Counted from the stretch's first letter, positions 1-9,299 are shown. The stretch is 64,000 nt of DNA from Riemerella columbipharyngis (GCF_900101995.1 NZ_FNAS01000004.1:1-64000), one strand, 5' to 3'. The notes: generated by a model not told the origin, from the letters alone. Program-made: numbers and translations.

Positions 1-2228
1 GCAGCATTGATGAGTTCCGTTTTGATATAACCGCCCTGTATAATGGTATTCCCGAGCATCGATTTTTCTACGCTATCCTCAAAAGCCAAAGTCCCCAAAT
101 CATCCTCCACGCTATCTTTTACTTGCTCTATTGCGGGGCTATCTGCTGTAAACCTGATTTTACCGCTAATCTCCCCGCTGTCCAAATCGAAATAAGTCTG
201 CCCGTTTACTGATGATATTCTACCTGTGGTAATTTGTCCGCCGTGCAATATCGTATTGCCATACATAGCCTCTGCACTTCTCTTTCCTGCTACGGGTGTG
301 TAAAGCAGATAGCAGAGAAAATAATAGTGCTGAGGTCTTTCATCGAATTTTATTTTTTCCGTTGTTACATACCAACTGCCGATATTCCCTGTCTTTTCGC
401 ATTTCGCATAAACATAATAGACTTGATTGAGTAATCCTGTCTGGTAAAATTCTAATAAGTTCCAAGTTTTAGGATTGTCTGCTATGCTAAAATGTACTAA
501 GTTTCCTGCGGTTATGTGGATATTGGCAGGGTTACCTCTTACATTAGGATTCAGCGTAATATTTTCTAATGCAAACTGCTGGCTTCTTGCTCCTATGGCT
601 ATCATATTAGCCTCTATGCTGTTGGGTTTAATATGCTCGGTATCAAAATAGCCGTCTGTATCAAAGATATTTTCTTTTAGTTCTTTAAGGTTGGCATACC
701 CCCTTCGGAAGTTGTCTTTGTTGATCTTCTCTATGGATTTTATAACGGTTTGGTTGTCCTTTATATCGCTTACTATGCTTTCTACAAAAGATATAGAATA
801 GGTGTCGGCTATGTCTATATTGTATTTGTATTCTTGTAGTAAGTCCTCCCTTAGTGTGATAATTCTGCTGGTCTTATCCACGCCCAAAGCCTCGTCTTTA
901 ATCGAGATATAATCTCCTACGGAAAAGAATTTTGTCCCTGTATTTCCTTTGTCTTTAAGAAACATAGGGTCTATATCCAAAGCATATTTCAGGTTGTTTA
1001 CCGAGCGTTTTTCGTACTCTTTCAGCCCCTCTTGCAATAGTTTGTTTTCGGCATTGGTAATATACCTATCAGGCATCGTAATATCAAGGAGCGTAAACTC
1101 ATCTCCTACATTAAACTGAAAAGCTGTTGCCTTTGCATCGGGGAAGGCTTGCCCTCTTTCGTCTTTGAATTGTTTAAGGCTGAAAGTCTTTGTAGAATGG
1201 TCGTATTTTGACAATTCAAATTCGTACCCTGCCAAATTCCCTTTGTTGAAATGCAGTTTAGCGGCTGTTCCCGCAATGAGGTACTTGGTGGTTACTTTGT
1301 CTTTTTCCTTTTCGTTAAGGTCAAAATCCATATTGCGGACGACCAACTTTTGCACGCCGTTTTCCAAAGTCCCCACGGCACTTACTATCCCCTTGAAGGT
1401 AGGCTTTATATCGTCAAAGGTTTTTATGCCTTCTATTAAGCCGTATTGCTTCACTTTCGCCCCATCTTCTATGTACTCTCTTCCGTAGGAAGTGGGCAGT
1501 TTCAGGCGTTCGGAGAAGTTTCGGTAATCTGCTTTCAGGTTTTCTGTGCTTCCGTAAACATACAGTCTTGTGATGACTTCATCGTTCACATTGTCCCTAC
1601 TCAAGGAGTACAAGCCGTTTCCTTTGCCGTATTCAAAGGTGAAAGGTAGAGTCTCGCCGAATTTCTTTATGTTCAGCACACATCTTTTATGGGTGATGTC
1701 TTCTGCTATTTCAAATTCCGTGTCGTATTCTTTACAAATCTTCTGCAACACGGCAAGGCAGTTTTCATCACTGAATGTTAGTGTTTTGGTTTCGCTGTTT
1801 TGCGGATATTCACCAAGCGTCCAAGTAAAATCATCTACTTGATTGATATTACTGATGAGTACCTGCAAAAAGGTTTCTATCGTGGAAGTAAGCGGAAAAT
1901 CCCCCGTAGTCTGGTAGCCCTGTGTATCAAGATTGAAATAAATTTTCTTCCTCAGGCGGTACTGCATCCCCTCAAAGGTTAAGTCATAGGTATAAAAACC
2001 CTGCTCCTTTTTCACTTTTGGTGCAGTGTTGAGCGTATAGCGTTTGTTTCTTAAATCTATATAATCATTGATATGAAAATCAAGAACCGTCTTGCTCTCT
2101 ACCGTCAGCGAGATAGAGTCTTCGCCCAAAAGTGTTTTGGTGTATTCTGCTTTGGTAACGCTTCTGAGTGGATTGCGGTTGTTAAGATTGAGATTGCTCC
2201 GTGCTTGTGTAACGATTATTTCTCCCAT
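1..2228 (-). CDS. Phage tail protein, distal end (3' end outside window)
   Basis: An open frame starts at an ATG at 2228, overlapping the end of the preceding tail gene by 13 nt, and runs off the left edge without a stop (at least 742 codons). The visible C-terminal part contains repeated turns of the type GNTI-hGG-I followed by short polar stretches, a pattern common in receptor-proximal tail proteins of Bacteroidetes prophages. Position after the tape measure and Dit-like genes fits a tail-associated baseplate or tip protein. The exact role (hub, endopeptidase or fibre carrier) cannot be decided because the end is missing. The frame and phage context are clear; the functional name is inference from position and composition. 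Confidence 0.8.
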   Translation of the reverse strand, partial: MGEIIVTQARSNLNLNNRNPLRSVTKAEYTKTLLGEDSISLTVESKTVLDFHINDYIDLRNKRYTLNTAPKVKKEQGFYTYDLTFEGMQYRLRKKIYFNLDTQGYQTTGDFPLTSTIETFLQVLISNINQVDDFTWTLGEYPQNSETKTLTFSDENCLAVLQKICKEYDTEFEIAEDITHKRCVLNIKKFGETLPFTFEYGKGNGLYSLSRDNVNDEVITRLYVYGSTENLKADYRNFSERLKLPTSYGREYIEDGAKVKQYGLIEGIKTFDDIKPTFKGIVSAVGTLENGVQKLVVRNMDFDLNEKEKDKVTTKYLIAGTAAKLHFNKGNLAGYEFELSKYDHSTKTFSLKQFKDERGQAFPDAKATAFQFNVGDEFTLLDITMPDRYITNAENKLLQEGLKEYEKRSVNNLKYALDIDPMFLKDKGNTGTKFFSVGDYISIKDEALGVDKTSRIITLREDLLQEYKYNIDIADTYSISFVESIVSDIKDNQTVIKSIEKINKDNFRRGYANLKELKENIFDTDGYFDTEHIKPNSIEANMIAIGARSQQFALENITLNPNVRGNPANIHITAGNLVHFSIADNPKTWNLLEFYQTGLLNQVYYVYAKCEKTGNIGSWYVTTEKIKFDERPQHYYFLCYLLYTPVAGKRSAEAMYGNTILHGGQITTGRISSVNGQTYFDLDSGEISGKIRFTADSPAIEQVKDSVEDDLGTLAFEDSVEKSMLGNTIIQGGYIKTELINA

Positions 2229-2845
2229 ATTATCTCAGCGTTTGTTTGGAGGTTGGTAATGTTTTCTATATTTCCTGCAATGGTGATGTAGTGGGTTATC
2301 CTGTCGGACAAGTTTTCGTTAATGGATATTTGCCCTTTCTGTATGCGGTTTCTGCCATCTATGTTAATCTCTACCCAAGTAGGCGTATTAAAGGACAATT
2401 GTAGATTCTCTCCTCTTAACTTCAAAACCTTTTTCACCGGATTAGGCTCTTTTATTTTGAGAGAAAAAGTCCCTACCATGTCATTGCCCTTAAACTGTTT
2501 TTTAAGCTCTGTTTTATCCTCTAAATAGACATCATAAACTAAAACCTGACCGCTGAACTCCACGAGCAGCCGTACTGTTCCCTCTTTGTCGAACTCGGAA
2601 AACAGGGTGTCAAAATTGCGTTTCATCTCCACCCAGTCGTTGCCCTCTACCCAGCCATTCAGTTTTATTTCCCTTTCTTCATATCTTGCAGGGGACAAAT
2701 CTATTGCCGTACCGTGATATTCTGCCCAGTCGTACTGCTTCCGCTTCTTGGGTTTTAGCTTATCCAAAAGTCCCTCAGAGGAGGAGATATAGACCTTGCA
2801 ATCCTGAAAATATTTGCCATTGAGGCTGTATTTAACCATTTCCAT
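2216..2845 (-). CDS. Distal tail (Dit-like) protein
   Basis: A 209-residue protein immediately upstream of the large tail gene. Size, position after the tape measure gene and an N-terminal half rich in beta strands agree with distal tail proteins, which form the ring joining the tail tube to the tip. No catalytic motif is visible. It overlaps the 166-residue gene before it by 14 nt and the following gene by 13 nt, so the three are probably translationally coupled in the leftward tail operon started at the promoter near 8860. The Dit assignment rests on gene order more than on a diagnostic motif. Confidence 0.6.
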   Translation of the reverse strand: MEMVKYSLNGKYFQDCKVYISSSEGLLDKLKPKKRKQYDWAEYHGTAIDLSPARYEEREIKLNGWVEGNDWVEMKRNFDTLFSEFDKEGTVRLLVEFSGQVLVYDVYLEDKTELKKQFKGNDMVGTFSLKIKEPNPVKKVLKLRGENLQLSFNTPTWVEINIDGRNRIQKGQISINENLSDRITHYITIAGNIENITNLQTNAEIIWEK

Positions 2846-3332
2846 TGAGCTGTTTTTTTATGATTTTTAAATCTCCCGTAGTCTGGATTTTTGCCTTGTC
2901 CGAATACAGATAAACCGCAACATTGCTGTCTTCTGTACATTGGATTTCTACTTCTGCATTGTCCAGTACATTTACCAACAAAAAGGCATTCCCTTTGGTG
3001 GTTATTTCAGCCTTAGAGTTGTGCCTTACGATAAGTGTTGCTACGGCAAAGTCAGAGTAAGTTATTTCAGCCTTAGAGTTTCCAAATAACGCCGTTCTCA
3101 TTACATTGGATATATTCCCCTCAAAGTCGGTGTAAAGTCCGTATTCTTGGGTTTGAGCTTTAAACTCACGCAGTATTTCCAAAGAGGGAAAGTCTTTACG
3201 CATTGCCCAGTCGTCCCCCCTGAAATACATATCGCACAAGGTCGAAAGGGTAGGGGAGTTTTTCATATCCCTTTGCCATTCTTTGCACAAGCCTTTCCGT
3301 GCGGCTTCTCTTATTATCTCTTTTATTTCCAT
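2832..3332 (-). CDS. Tail-module protein with short beta repeats
   Basis: A 166-residue protein of unknown family. Its C-terminal half holds short repeated strands of about 20 residues; the heptapeptide NSKAEIT occurs twice, and the matching DNA contains an exact 20-bp direct repeat at 3001-3020 and 3061-3080. Such repeats suggest a beta-helix or stacked-strand structure, as in tail spikes and some surface proteins, but this is inference. It lies between the HigBA insertion and the Dit-like gene, overlapping the latter by 14 nt, so it is expected to be made with the tail. No enzymatic motif is seen. Confidence 0.6.
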   Translation of the reverse strand: MEIKEIIREAARKGLCKEWQRDMKNSPTLSTLCDMYFRGDDWAMRKDFPSLEILREFKAQTQEYGLYTDFEGNISNVMRTALFGNSKAEITYSDFAVATLIVRHNSKAEITTKGNAFLLVNVLDNAEVEIQCTEDSNVAVYLYSDKAKIQTTGDLKIIKKQLNGNG

Positions 3333-3354
3333 TGGTTATATTATTTTAGTTTTT

Positions 3355-3394
3355 GAAATAATATTTCATTTATTGAAATATTTTTATATCTTTG
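3355..3394 (+). promoter_or_regulatory. higBA promoter and palindromic operator
   Basis: A perfect 13-bp palindrome (GAAATA-A-TATTTC, 3355-3367) is followed by a second half-site GAAATA at 3375-3380 and by a Bacteroidetes -7 element TATCTTTG at 3387-3394. The toxin ATG begins only 4 nt after the -7 box. This layout fits autoregulation by the HigA antitoxin, the usual arrangement for this family. No -33 TTG at the usual 19-20 nt spacing was found. Confidence 0.7.
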
Positions 3395-3398
3395 CACT

Positions 3399-3692
3399 AT
3401 GGTTATCATCTCAAAAGCACCCATCAACGAATACCTCCAAAAGTATCCTGCACATAGGGAGGAACTCTTAAGGTGGTATGGCGTTGTCAAAACGGCTGAT
3501 TGGTCTAACTTTGCCGATATTAGAAAGACATTCAACAGCGTGGACGGCGTAGGAGACGGTTTATATGTGTTCAATGTGAAAGGTAACCATTGCCGTGTGG
3601 TAGCGAGGATTATATTTTCGGTACGCACTGTTTTTATAAAATTCGTAGGCACCCATAAAGAGTACGACAAACTAAATATGAGAGAATTATGA
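3399..3692 (+). CDS. higB: HigB-family mRNA interferase toxin
   Basis: A 97-residue RelE/HigB-type toxin. The N-terminus (VIISKAPINEYLQKYP then a W-Y pair) and the C-terminal stretch with RTVFIKFVGTHKEYDKL match the HigB_toxin family, whose members cleave mRNA on ribosomes. The chosen ATG gives the normal family length. Its stop overlaps the start of the next gene by 4 nt, the usual toxin-then-antitoxin order of higBA. The pair lies on the strand opposite to the late genes, between the tape measure gene and the Dit-proximal gene, so it is a separately transcribed insertion in the tail operon. Confidence 0.88.
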   Translation: MVIISKAPINEYLQKYPAHREELLRWYGVVKTADWSNFADIRKTFNSVDGVGDGLYVFNVKGNHCRVVARIIFSVRTVFIKFVGTHKEYDKLNMREL

Positions 3693-4051
3693 AAATCAAC
3701 AACGAAAAAGACTATCAAAAGTATCTTCACGAGGTGGATGCTTTGATGAAAAAAGGCGAAGAAAATCTTTCTAAATCCGAGCTTAAACGCATTGGAACGC
3801 TCTCTGCCAGCTTGGAAGCGTACGAAGACACCGTTTATCCCATTATCAAACCAGAGGGGCTTATCGGTATGGTAGAAGTGAAAATGTTTGAGAAAAAGAT
3901 GTCTCAAACCGATTTTGCCAAAGCCTCTGGCATAAGCCTTCCGAAAATCAACCAAATCATCAACGGTAAAAGAAAAGCGGACATCCCTTTTGCAAAGGCT
4001 GTACATAAAATTCTGGATATTCCTGCGGATTATATACTTTCTCATCTTTAA
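3689..4051 (+). CDS. higA: HigA-family antitoxin, XRE-type DNA-binding protein
   Basis: A 120-residue protein with a C-terminal helix-turn-helix (about residues 68-110, with QTDFAKASGISLPKINQIINGKR as the helix pair). The N-terminal half would contact the toxin. HigA antitoxins bind the toxin and repress the operon, and the palindrome before higB is the likely target. The start overlaps the higB stop by 4 nt. The 3' end overlaps the convergent tape measure gene stop by 4 nt, so the two transcripts face each other with no terminator between them. Confidence 0.88.
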   Translation: MKINNEKDYQKYLHEVDALMKKGEENLSKSELKRIGTLSASLEAYEDTVYPIIKPEGLIGMVEVKMFEKKMSQTDFAKASGISLPKINQIINGKRKADIPFAKAVHKILDIPADYILSHL

Positions 4052-7000
4052 AGTCCTTTGGGTCTTAGGTCGTTTCTGTCCATTTTTCTGTTCATCTCCG
4101 AGAGGTCTCTCCGCATCTGATGGAGATTTCTGGTATTGGCTTCAATCTTTGAAAGCTCAAAAACCATTGATTTTAACTGTGTCTGGCTTTCTATGTTTTT
4201 GTTGGATACCTCTTGCATTTGCAGTTTGAGTTTGGTCATATCGGCAAAGGCATTCAGCTTGGTAGTCTCTAAATTCTTTGCAAATTTGTCTAAGCTCTCT
4301 TTGTATTCTGCTCCGATGATTGAAGTATTGGAATTTGATTTTCCCCCCTGCATTATTTTCAGGATTTCAGCTACATAAATACGAATGGCGTTAAACTGCC
4401 CTGCCAATACTCCTGCCGTTTGCTCGCTCATTCCTTTGATGGCTCCTTGCAGAGAGTTTGCACCTCCGTCCACGCCTGTATCTTTAAAAAAGTCGTCGAG
4501 ATAATTCAGTGCAGATACAAAAGGCTGAATCTTTTCTTTGACTCTTCTTTTCCAATCCTCTTGTTCCCACTTAGAAAGCCCATCAAAGCTTCCTGTTACC
4601 TTACCATCTTTGTCTACCCTAAACCCTAATTTATAGACTAATTCATCAATCAAACCCTGTATATAAGGAGCAAGCAATTTCTGTTTTAGTGCGTTTTTAA
4701 CGGCATTACGCATCACATCTTCTACAGCTTTATCATATTCCTTTGCACCATCTACGCCTTTGGACCAAGCATCATAAAGGACATCTCCGAGTTTATCCGC
4801 CAAGCCCTCAGTCGTAATCCCAACAATGGCGTTTTTCATATTGTCTGTAATGTCTTTTATTTGGTCGTTGATGGCGTTAGCCCTATTTCTGTAATCCGCT
4901 ATTTTATCTTTATCGGCGTGTTTTTTTCGTGCCTCCTCATCAGCCATTTGGTTAAGCAGTCGTTGTTGGCTTTTCAGGTTGTCGATCATCGCATTTTGCT
5001 CTTTATATTTCGCTTCCCCCAAAGTTCTTTTCAGCTGTCTTTCTAAACTACTGTATGCGTTTTCTAAGTTTTTTACTTCTGCCGCCCAAGCTTTGATGTG
5101 ACGTTCTTTTCTTTTGTCCCCCGATAGAGACTTAAATATAGCCCCTATAAGCTGGATACCCGCTTTAATCATTCCTGCTGTCCCTCCTTGAGCTATTGAA
5201 GTGGCAAAATCTAAAGCTGCATTACCGACATTCATAATACCTTCGACCGCATCATTAGTTGCTTCATCAAACCCTCCAAAAGCATCGGCTACATCTCTTA
5301 CACCGGCACCGAGAGCATTAAATATCTCTTTGGCATCACCTAAATCAGAGATAAGTTTCTTTTTAGCGTCTGCTAATTTCTTATCCGCTATTAGACCACG
5401 TTCCTGTGCTTGGTTTAATTTGTCTTGTGCATTCCTTGCTTGTTCGGAATCTGCACCAAATTCCGCAACAGCCTGATTATATTCTTTTTGAGCTTGTTCT
5501 ACATCCTTATTGGCATTGGTAAAGTCCTCTTTGGCTTCCTTAAAGTGGTCAAAAGCACTGATGAGCTTCTCAAAAGGATTCTTTTCTCCTGCGGATTTTA
5601 CTTTGTCTATGGCTCCCTGAAGTGTAGCAGCATCCTGTATAGAGAGTGTTCCTTTGGACTTCTCTTGAAATTCCAAAAGCTTATCCAATATGCGTTTAAG
5701 CGAGGCATCTGTTATTCCCTCCAGTTCAGAAAAAGCATATTGCCACTCTTGCGATTTCTGAATCATATCCATTGAAAGTTTGTTAAGCTCTTCTTCCATC
5801 GCCTTACTCACTTTCCTTTTGGCTTCGCCGTCGTTTTGGCGTTCGGCTTCCTCCCTTAATGCTGCATACTTTTGGATGATTTCCAGTCGTTTTTCTTCAT
5901 AAGTTTTATGCTCTTCCAACAACTGCTTGTAGCTTTGCTTGAAATTCTCCTGCACCTTTTCTATTTCCCCTTGTAGGTATGCCTTTGCTCCCGCGTCTAT
6001 CTCTGCTTGGGTCAAGGCTTGCATTTTCTGTTTTAAGTAGTCCAGTTTCTCGGCATCGGTTTTAATGTCGGACAAGTCGTCGGTTACGCTCTTTCTGAAC
6101 TTGTCCATTACCTCTTTAACCCCGTTAAGCCTGTTGATTTCATCGGTTATTCGGGCTAAATTATTGGCGGTTTCTTCATCGCCTTTGCCGCTTTCTACAA
6201 CTTCTCTAAGGGCTTTGGCGGTATCTTCCAAATAACCGATATAGGACTTGTCTTTGATTTTCGGAAACATCTGGTCTGTGACTTCTGCGGAATAGCCGTT
6301 TGCAAGGAGTTTATCCCTTACTTCTATTTGGCGTTTGGTTTCCTGCATTTGCTCGTCAAAGGATTTTTTCCCGTATGCCTTTTTAACTTCCGCAATTTGC
6401 TTTTGCAGGTCTTCCTCCTGTTTTAACAGCCTTGCTATTTCCTTTTTGTTGGTGGTCAGCGTTTTGTTGTTCAACTGCTCCTGTACATCGGACAATTGCT
6501 TTTCCAAGTCGCCTAACGAACCTTTTATGGCGTTTTTGATGCCTGTTTTAACCCGTGTTTTAACGGTTTTATGAACGCTGTAATTGTATTTTTCTAATTC
6601 TCGGTTAGCCTCTGCTATTTGGGCTAAAAAAGGTTTTGCTGCCGCATTGGTTTTCCCACCAGCCATTGCATTAATAGCCTCCTCTGCTGCGTTTTTTTGG
6701 TTCTCCCAGTAGGCTTTGTTTTTAGGTAGGTTCGCCTCAGCATTCTTTGCGTTTTCAATTCCGCTGAGCGTCCTATTTACTTTGTCTAATTCATCTAAAA
6801 GAGTTTTTACCGATAGAGAAGCAAGAAGGTCTTTCATTCCGCTTACGAGCTTTAAGCTTTGAACAGATTTCTCATTTGCTTTTTGTATCTCATTCGTTAG
6901 TTTACCTCGTAATTTTAATGAGTGAAGTACCGCTGTTTTATAATTCTCATAATATTCTTTTAGCTCTGCACGGTTCATTTTAGACAGCTTATTTTGAATA

Positions 7001-8838
7001 AGCATATTAGCCTTTTTCCGCTCATTTTTCTTTAATAACTTTTCTTCTATGTCCAACTCTTCTAACTTATCCAAATATCTCTTAGAATGAAACACTGCAT
7101 TCTCATCCTTAATTTTTTGTGATGCTTGATATTCTATTTCAGCTTCTCTTTTCAGCTCCTCTATTTTCTTTTTAGAATCAGCTATCTGTTTATCATATTT
7201 CGCTATTTCTTTATCAAATTTTGCATTGGCAATTAGCTCGTTTACCTTTGCAATCTCCATTTTCTTAAACAATTCAAGGTCTAAGTTTTTGAGATACGGA
7301 CCGTATAACTCTTGCAGTTTTCGATAAGCTTCGTATTGGTCATATTGGCTGGCGTTTGCATTTCGGATAACAGAGATATATTCCTCGGTTTTACGAGTAA
7401 GTTCCTCCATTTCCTTTTTATTCTTTTCGGTTTGTTCATTAAACCTCTTTTGGGCTCTTTCTGCAGCCGTAGAATGGTCCACAAGTTTAACATAAGCATA
7501 GACAAGTCCTGTAATAGCAACAATGGCTAATACAATAGGGTTGTTCAGCATCGTGGCATTTAGCAAGGCTTGGGCTTGTGCCAATAATCGTGTTACAGAA
7601 AGCCGTGCCATTTGGCTAAGCGTTAATCTCTGCTCGGATAAAGCACTCGCATTTTTAGTAGCTACGGCTAAGGCTTCTTGAGCAGAAGCTACTTTTGTAG
7701 TTGCAACATTGATTTCTTTGGTCGCTATTGAGGCTTTCATAAAACCCTCTGCTGTTTTATCAGCTTGGGCAGCTGCTAATTTTGCTTGAGCAGCAGTTAA
7801 TTCTGTTTGTGCTAATTTTAAGTTGGCTACAGCTTGCCTTTCTGTTACCAACGCTCTTCCTATTACCATTTTCTCGGAAAAGCTCATTGTCTCTATATTT
7901 TTAGTGACAACCATATTGCGGTATTGCTCTGCTGCCGCTACTACCACTAATGCCCCCCTGTATGCTCCGTAAGCCAATGTAACCCCCTCTATAACATTCA
8001 AGACCTCTTTGTAATGCTCTACCAAGTAATTCAGCCCCTGTATTCCGCTGTTCAATAATCCCTCTTGGCTTTCGCCTATATTGTTGAGCATTCGGTCAAA
8101 AGCATCCTGTAAGTTAGAGATTTGACCCGTCAAAGACTTGGACTGCTTCTCCATCAGGTTAAAGAACATTCCACCTTGATCGGTCATATTAAACAAGACT
8201 TCTTTCACATCGTTAAAGCCTATTTTTCCAGCAGAGACCATTGCTTGGATTTCAGCCGTATTGGTACGGTATTTATTCGCCAATTCTGCCAATAGAGGGA
8301 TTCCTGCTTCGGTAAACTGGCGTAAATCATCACCCATCAGCTTGCCTTTGGCTTTTACCTGCCCATAGACCAACAAAATACGATTCAACGGCACACCAAG
8401 TCCCGCTGCTATATCTCCCATTCTCCTAAGGGTATCCGTGATTTCTTTTGCGGGTACTTGGTAGGCTAACAACTGCTTTGCTCCGCTTGCTACCTCTTGA
8501 AGTGAAAAGGGCGTTTTCGCCGCCAAGGTTACCATATCGCCCATCAGGGCTTTGGCTTTTTCTCCGCTTCCGAGCATCGTGGTAAAGGCTATTTCTATTT
8601 GCTGGAATTCGCCCCTTACCCTTATCAATTCTCGTGTGAAACCCATTAACGCCTGTGCAGAGAAATACCCTGCTATCCCTACGGATAGTTTCTTGAAGGC
8701 ATTGTCTATTTGTCGGGTTTGCTGTTGGGTTTGTTGGGTAAGACCAAGAATATCACGCCTCATCTTGTCAATATCTCTACGCCATTGGGTCATGTCTATT
8801 CCAGCTCCGAAATAAAGCCCTCCATTATTGTTATTCAT
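4048..8838 (-). CDS. Phage tape measure protein
   Basis: A 1596-residue protein, the longest in the window and of the size and composition of tail tape measure proteins, which set tail length and are threaded inside the tube. The first 250 residues carry the conserved tape-measure domain found in siphophages (segments around FQQIEIAFTTMLGSGEKA and PFSLQEVASGAKQLLAYQ). A hydrophobic segment near residue 435 (NNPIVLAIVAITGLVYAYV) could cross the membrane during DNA injection. The rest is long alpha-helical, Lys/Glu/Gln-rich coiled coil. It starts 20 nt downstream of a late promoter -7 box and is the first gene of its operon. The family assignment is firm. Confidence 0.93.
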   Translation of the reverse strand: MNNNNGGLYFGAGIDMTQWRRDIDKMRRDILGLTQQTQQQTRQIDNAFKKLSVGIAGYFSAQALMGFTRELIRVRGEFQQIEIAFTTMLGSGEKAKALMGDMVTLAAKTPFSLQEVASGAKQLLAYQVPAKEITDTLRRMGDIAAGLGVPLNRILLVYGQVKAKGKLMGDDLRQFTEAGIPLLAELANKYRTNTAEIQAMVSAGKIGFNDVKEVLFNMTDQGGMFFNLMEKQSKSLTGQISNLQDAFDRMLNNIGESQEGLLNSGIQGLNYLVEHYKEVLNVIEGVTLAYGAYRGALVVVAAAEQYRNMVVTKNIETMSFSEKMVIGRALVTERQAVANLKLAQTELTAAQAKLAAAQADKTAEGFMKASIATKEINVATTKVASAQEALAVATKNASALSEQRLTLSQMARLSVTRLLAQAQALLNATMLNNPIVLAIVAITGLVYAYVKLVDHSTAAERAQKRFNEQTEKNKKEMEELTRKTEEYISVIRNANASQYDQYEAYRKLQELYGPYLKNLDLELFKKMEIAKVNELIANAKFDKEIAKYDKQIADSKKKIEELKREAEIEYQASQKIKDENAVFHSKRYLDKLEELDIEEKLLKKNERKKANMLIQNKLSKMNRAELKEYYENYKTAVLHSLKLRGKLTNEIQKANEKSVQSLKLVSGMKDLLASLSVKTLLDELDKVNRTLSGIENAKNAEANLPKNKAYWENQKNAAEEAINAMAGGKTNAAAKPFLAQIAEANRELEKYNYSVHKTVKTRVKTGIKNAIKGSLGDLEKQLSDVQEQLNNKTLTTNKKEIARLLKQEEDLQKQIAEVKKAYGKKSFDEQMQETKRQIEVRDKLLANGYSAEVTDQMFPKIKDKSYIGYLEDTAKALREVVESGKGDEETANNLARITDEINRLNGVKEVMDKFRKSVTDDLSDIKTDAEKLDYLKQKMQALTQAEIDAGAKAYLQGEIEKVQENFKQSYKQLLEEHKTYEEKRLEIIQKYAALREEAERQNDGEAKRKVSKAMEEELNKLSMDMIQKSQEWQYAFSELEGITDASLKRILDKLLEFQEKSKGTLSIQDAATLQGAIDKVKSAGEKNPFEKLISAFDHFKEAKEDFTNANKDVEQAQKEYNQAVAEFGADSEQARNAQDKLNQAQERGLIADKKLADAKKKLISDLGDAKEIFNALGAGVRDVADAFGGFDEATNDAVEGIMNVGNAALDFATSIAQGGTAGMIKAGIQLIGAIFKSLSGDKRKERHIKAWAAEVKNLENAYSSLERQLKRTLGEAKYKEQNAMIDNLKSQQRLLNQMADEEARKKHADKDKIADYRNRANAINDQIKDITDNMKNAIVGITTEGLADKLGDVLYDAWSKGVDGAKEYDKAVEDVMRNAVKNALKQKLLAPYIQGLIDELVYKLGFRVDKDGKVTGSFDGLSKWEQEDWKRRVKEKIQPFVSALNYLDDFFKDTGVDGGANSLQGAIKGMSEQTAGVLAGQFNAIRIYVAEILKIMQGGKSNSNTSIIGAEYKESLDKFAKNLETTKLNAFADMTKLKLQMQEVSNKNIESQTQLKSMVFELSKIEANTRNLHQMRRDLSEMNRKMDRNDLRPKGL

Positions 8839-8857
8839 AGGGTTATTAATTTACTTA

Positions 8858-8953
8858 CAAAAATACTTTAAGTAACCACCCTTTACAATAGAAAAATCAA
8901 TATATTAGATAACTGAACAAAAGTTTTTATTTTAAAAACCGCTTTTTGAAACA
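8858..8953 (-). promoter_or_regulatory. Late promoter P1 (tape measure operon)
   Basis: Read on the minus strand: conserved upstream element (8918-8953), 30 nt gap, -33 TTG (8888-8886), 20 nt, -7 box TATTTTTG (8865-8858), then the tape measure ATG at 8838. The upstream element contains GTTTTT-N5-AAAAAC, a possible dimer site. The same element and spacing recur at 15584-15618, 20489-20523 and 24861-24896. P1 and P2 also share TTACTTAAAG directly before the -7 box. Confidence 0.8.
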
Positions 8954-8960
8954 AAACAAT

Positions 8961-8988
8961 AAAAGCACCTCGAAATGAAGGTACTTTT
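8961..8988 (-). terminator. Rho-independent terminator after the antirepressor remnant
   Basis: Minus-strand hairpin with 10-bp arms (AAAAGTACCT and AGGTGCTTTT, one G-U pair) and an 8-nt loop, followed by an AT-rich tail. It lies just upstream of late promoter P1 and would insulate it from leftward transcription of the accessory region. Confidence 0.65.
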
Positions 8989-9007
8989 GTTAAAATTAAA
9001 AAATGGT

Positions 9008-9229
9008 TTAAGATGCAATTAAATGCTTTTGCAAAATTTTATGTATAAATACACGCCCTTGTTCAGTCCATACGGTTTGCATACTGGTTTGCGTAATGCC
9101 GTTGCCGTCGGTGTAAGTGTGGGTTCTGGTCTTTGTATAACCTTTGTTTTGATACTTATGATATAATAACCATGTGCCACCCTGACGATATTGCACTTTT
9201 AACCCACCAAATTTTTTATTGTTTTTTTT
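9008..9229 (-). pseudogene. Phage antirepressor fragment (KilAC domain)
   Basis: The frame is open from 9229 to a stop at 9008 but has no ATG. The best start is a GTG at 9196, giving 62 residues. The segment FGGLKVQYRQGGTWLLYHKY followed by NKGYTKT and VWTEQGRVFIHKIL is recognisable as the C-terminal half of the KilAC domain of phage antirepressors, which counteract phage repressors. The N-terminal BRO or AntA domain and the first half of KilAC are missing, and an in-frame TAA lies at 9230-9232. It is therefore a remnant, unless the short piece is translated from GTG as a stand-alone domain. Confidence 0.72.
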
Positions 9230-9262
9230 TAATATTTTTTTCAGAGGTTAGTATTGTCGCAT

Positions 9263-9299
9263 AAAAAAGCCCTGCACTCAAGGCTCAAGAGTACAGGGC
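9263..9299 (-). terminator. Rho-independent terminator of mini-cassette A
   Basis: Minus strand: 11-bp stem GCCCTGTACTC / GAGTGCAGGGC (one G-U pair), 9-nt loop, then TTTTTT. It follows the stop of the HTH-like gene at 9333 by about 30 nt and ends the leftward mini-cassette transcript. Confidence 0.85.

Noticed and set aside
3341-4045. A 234-codon frame on the minus strand opposite higBA.
   Set aside because: Entirely antisense to two well-supported genes, with composition unlike a normal protein; it is the complement of higBA.
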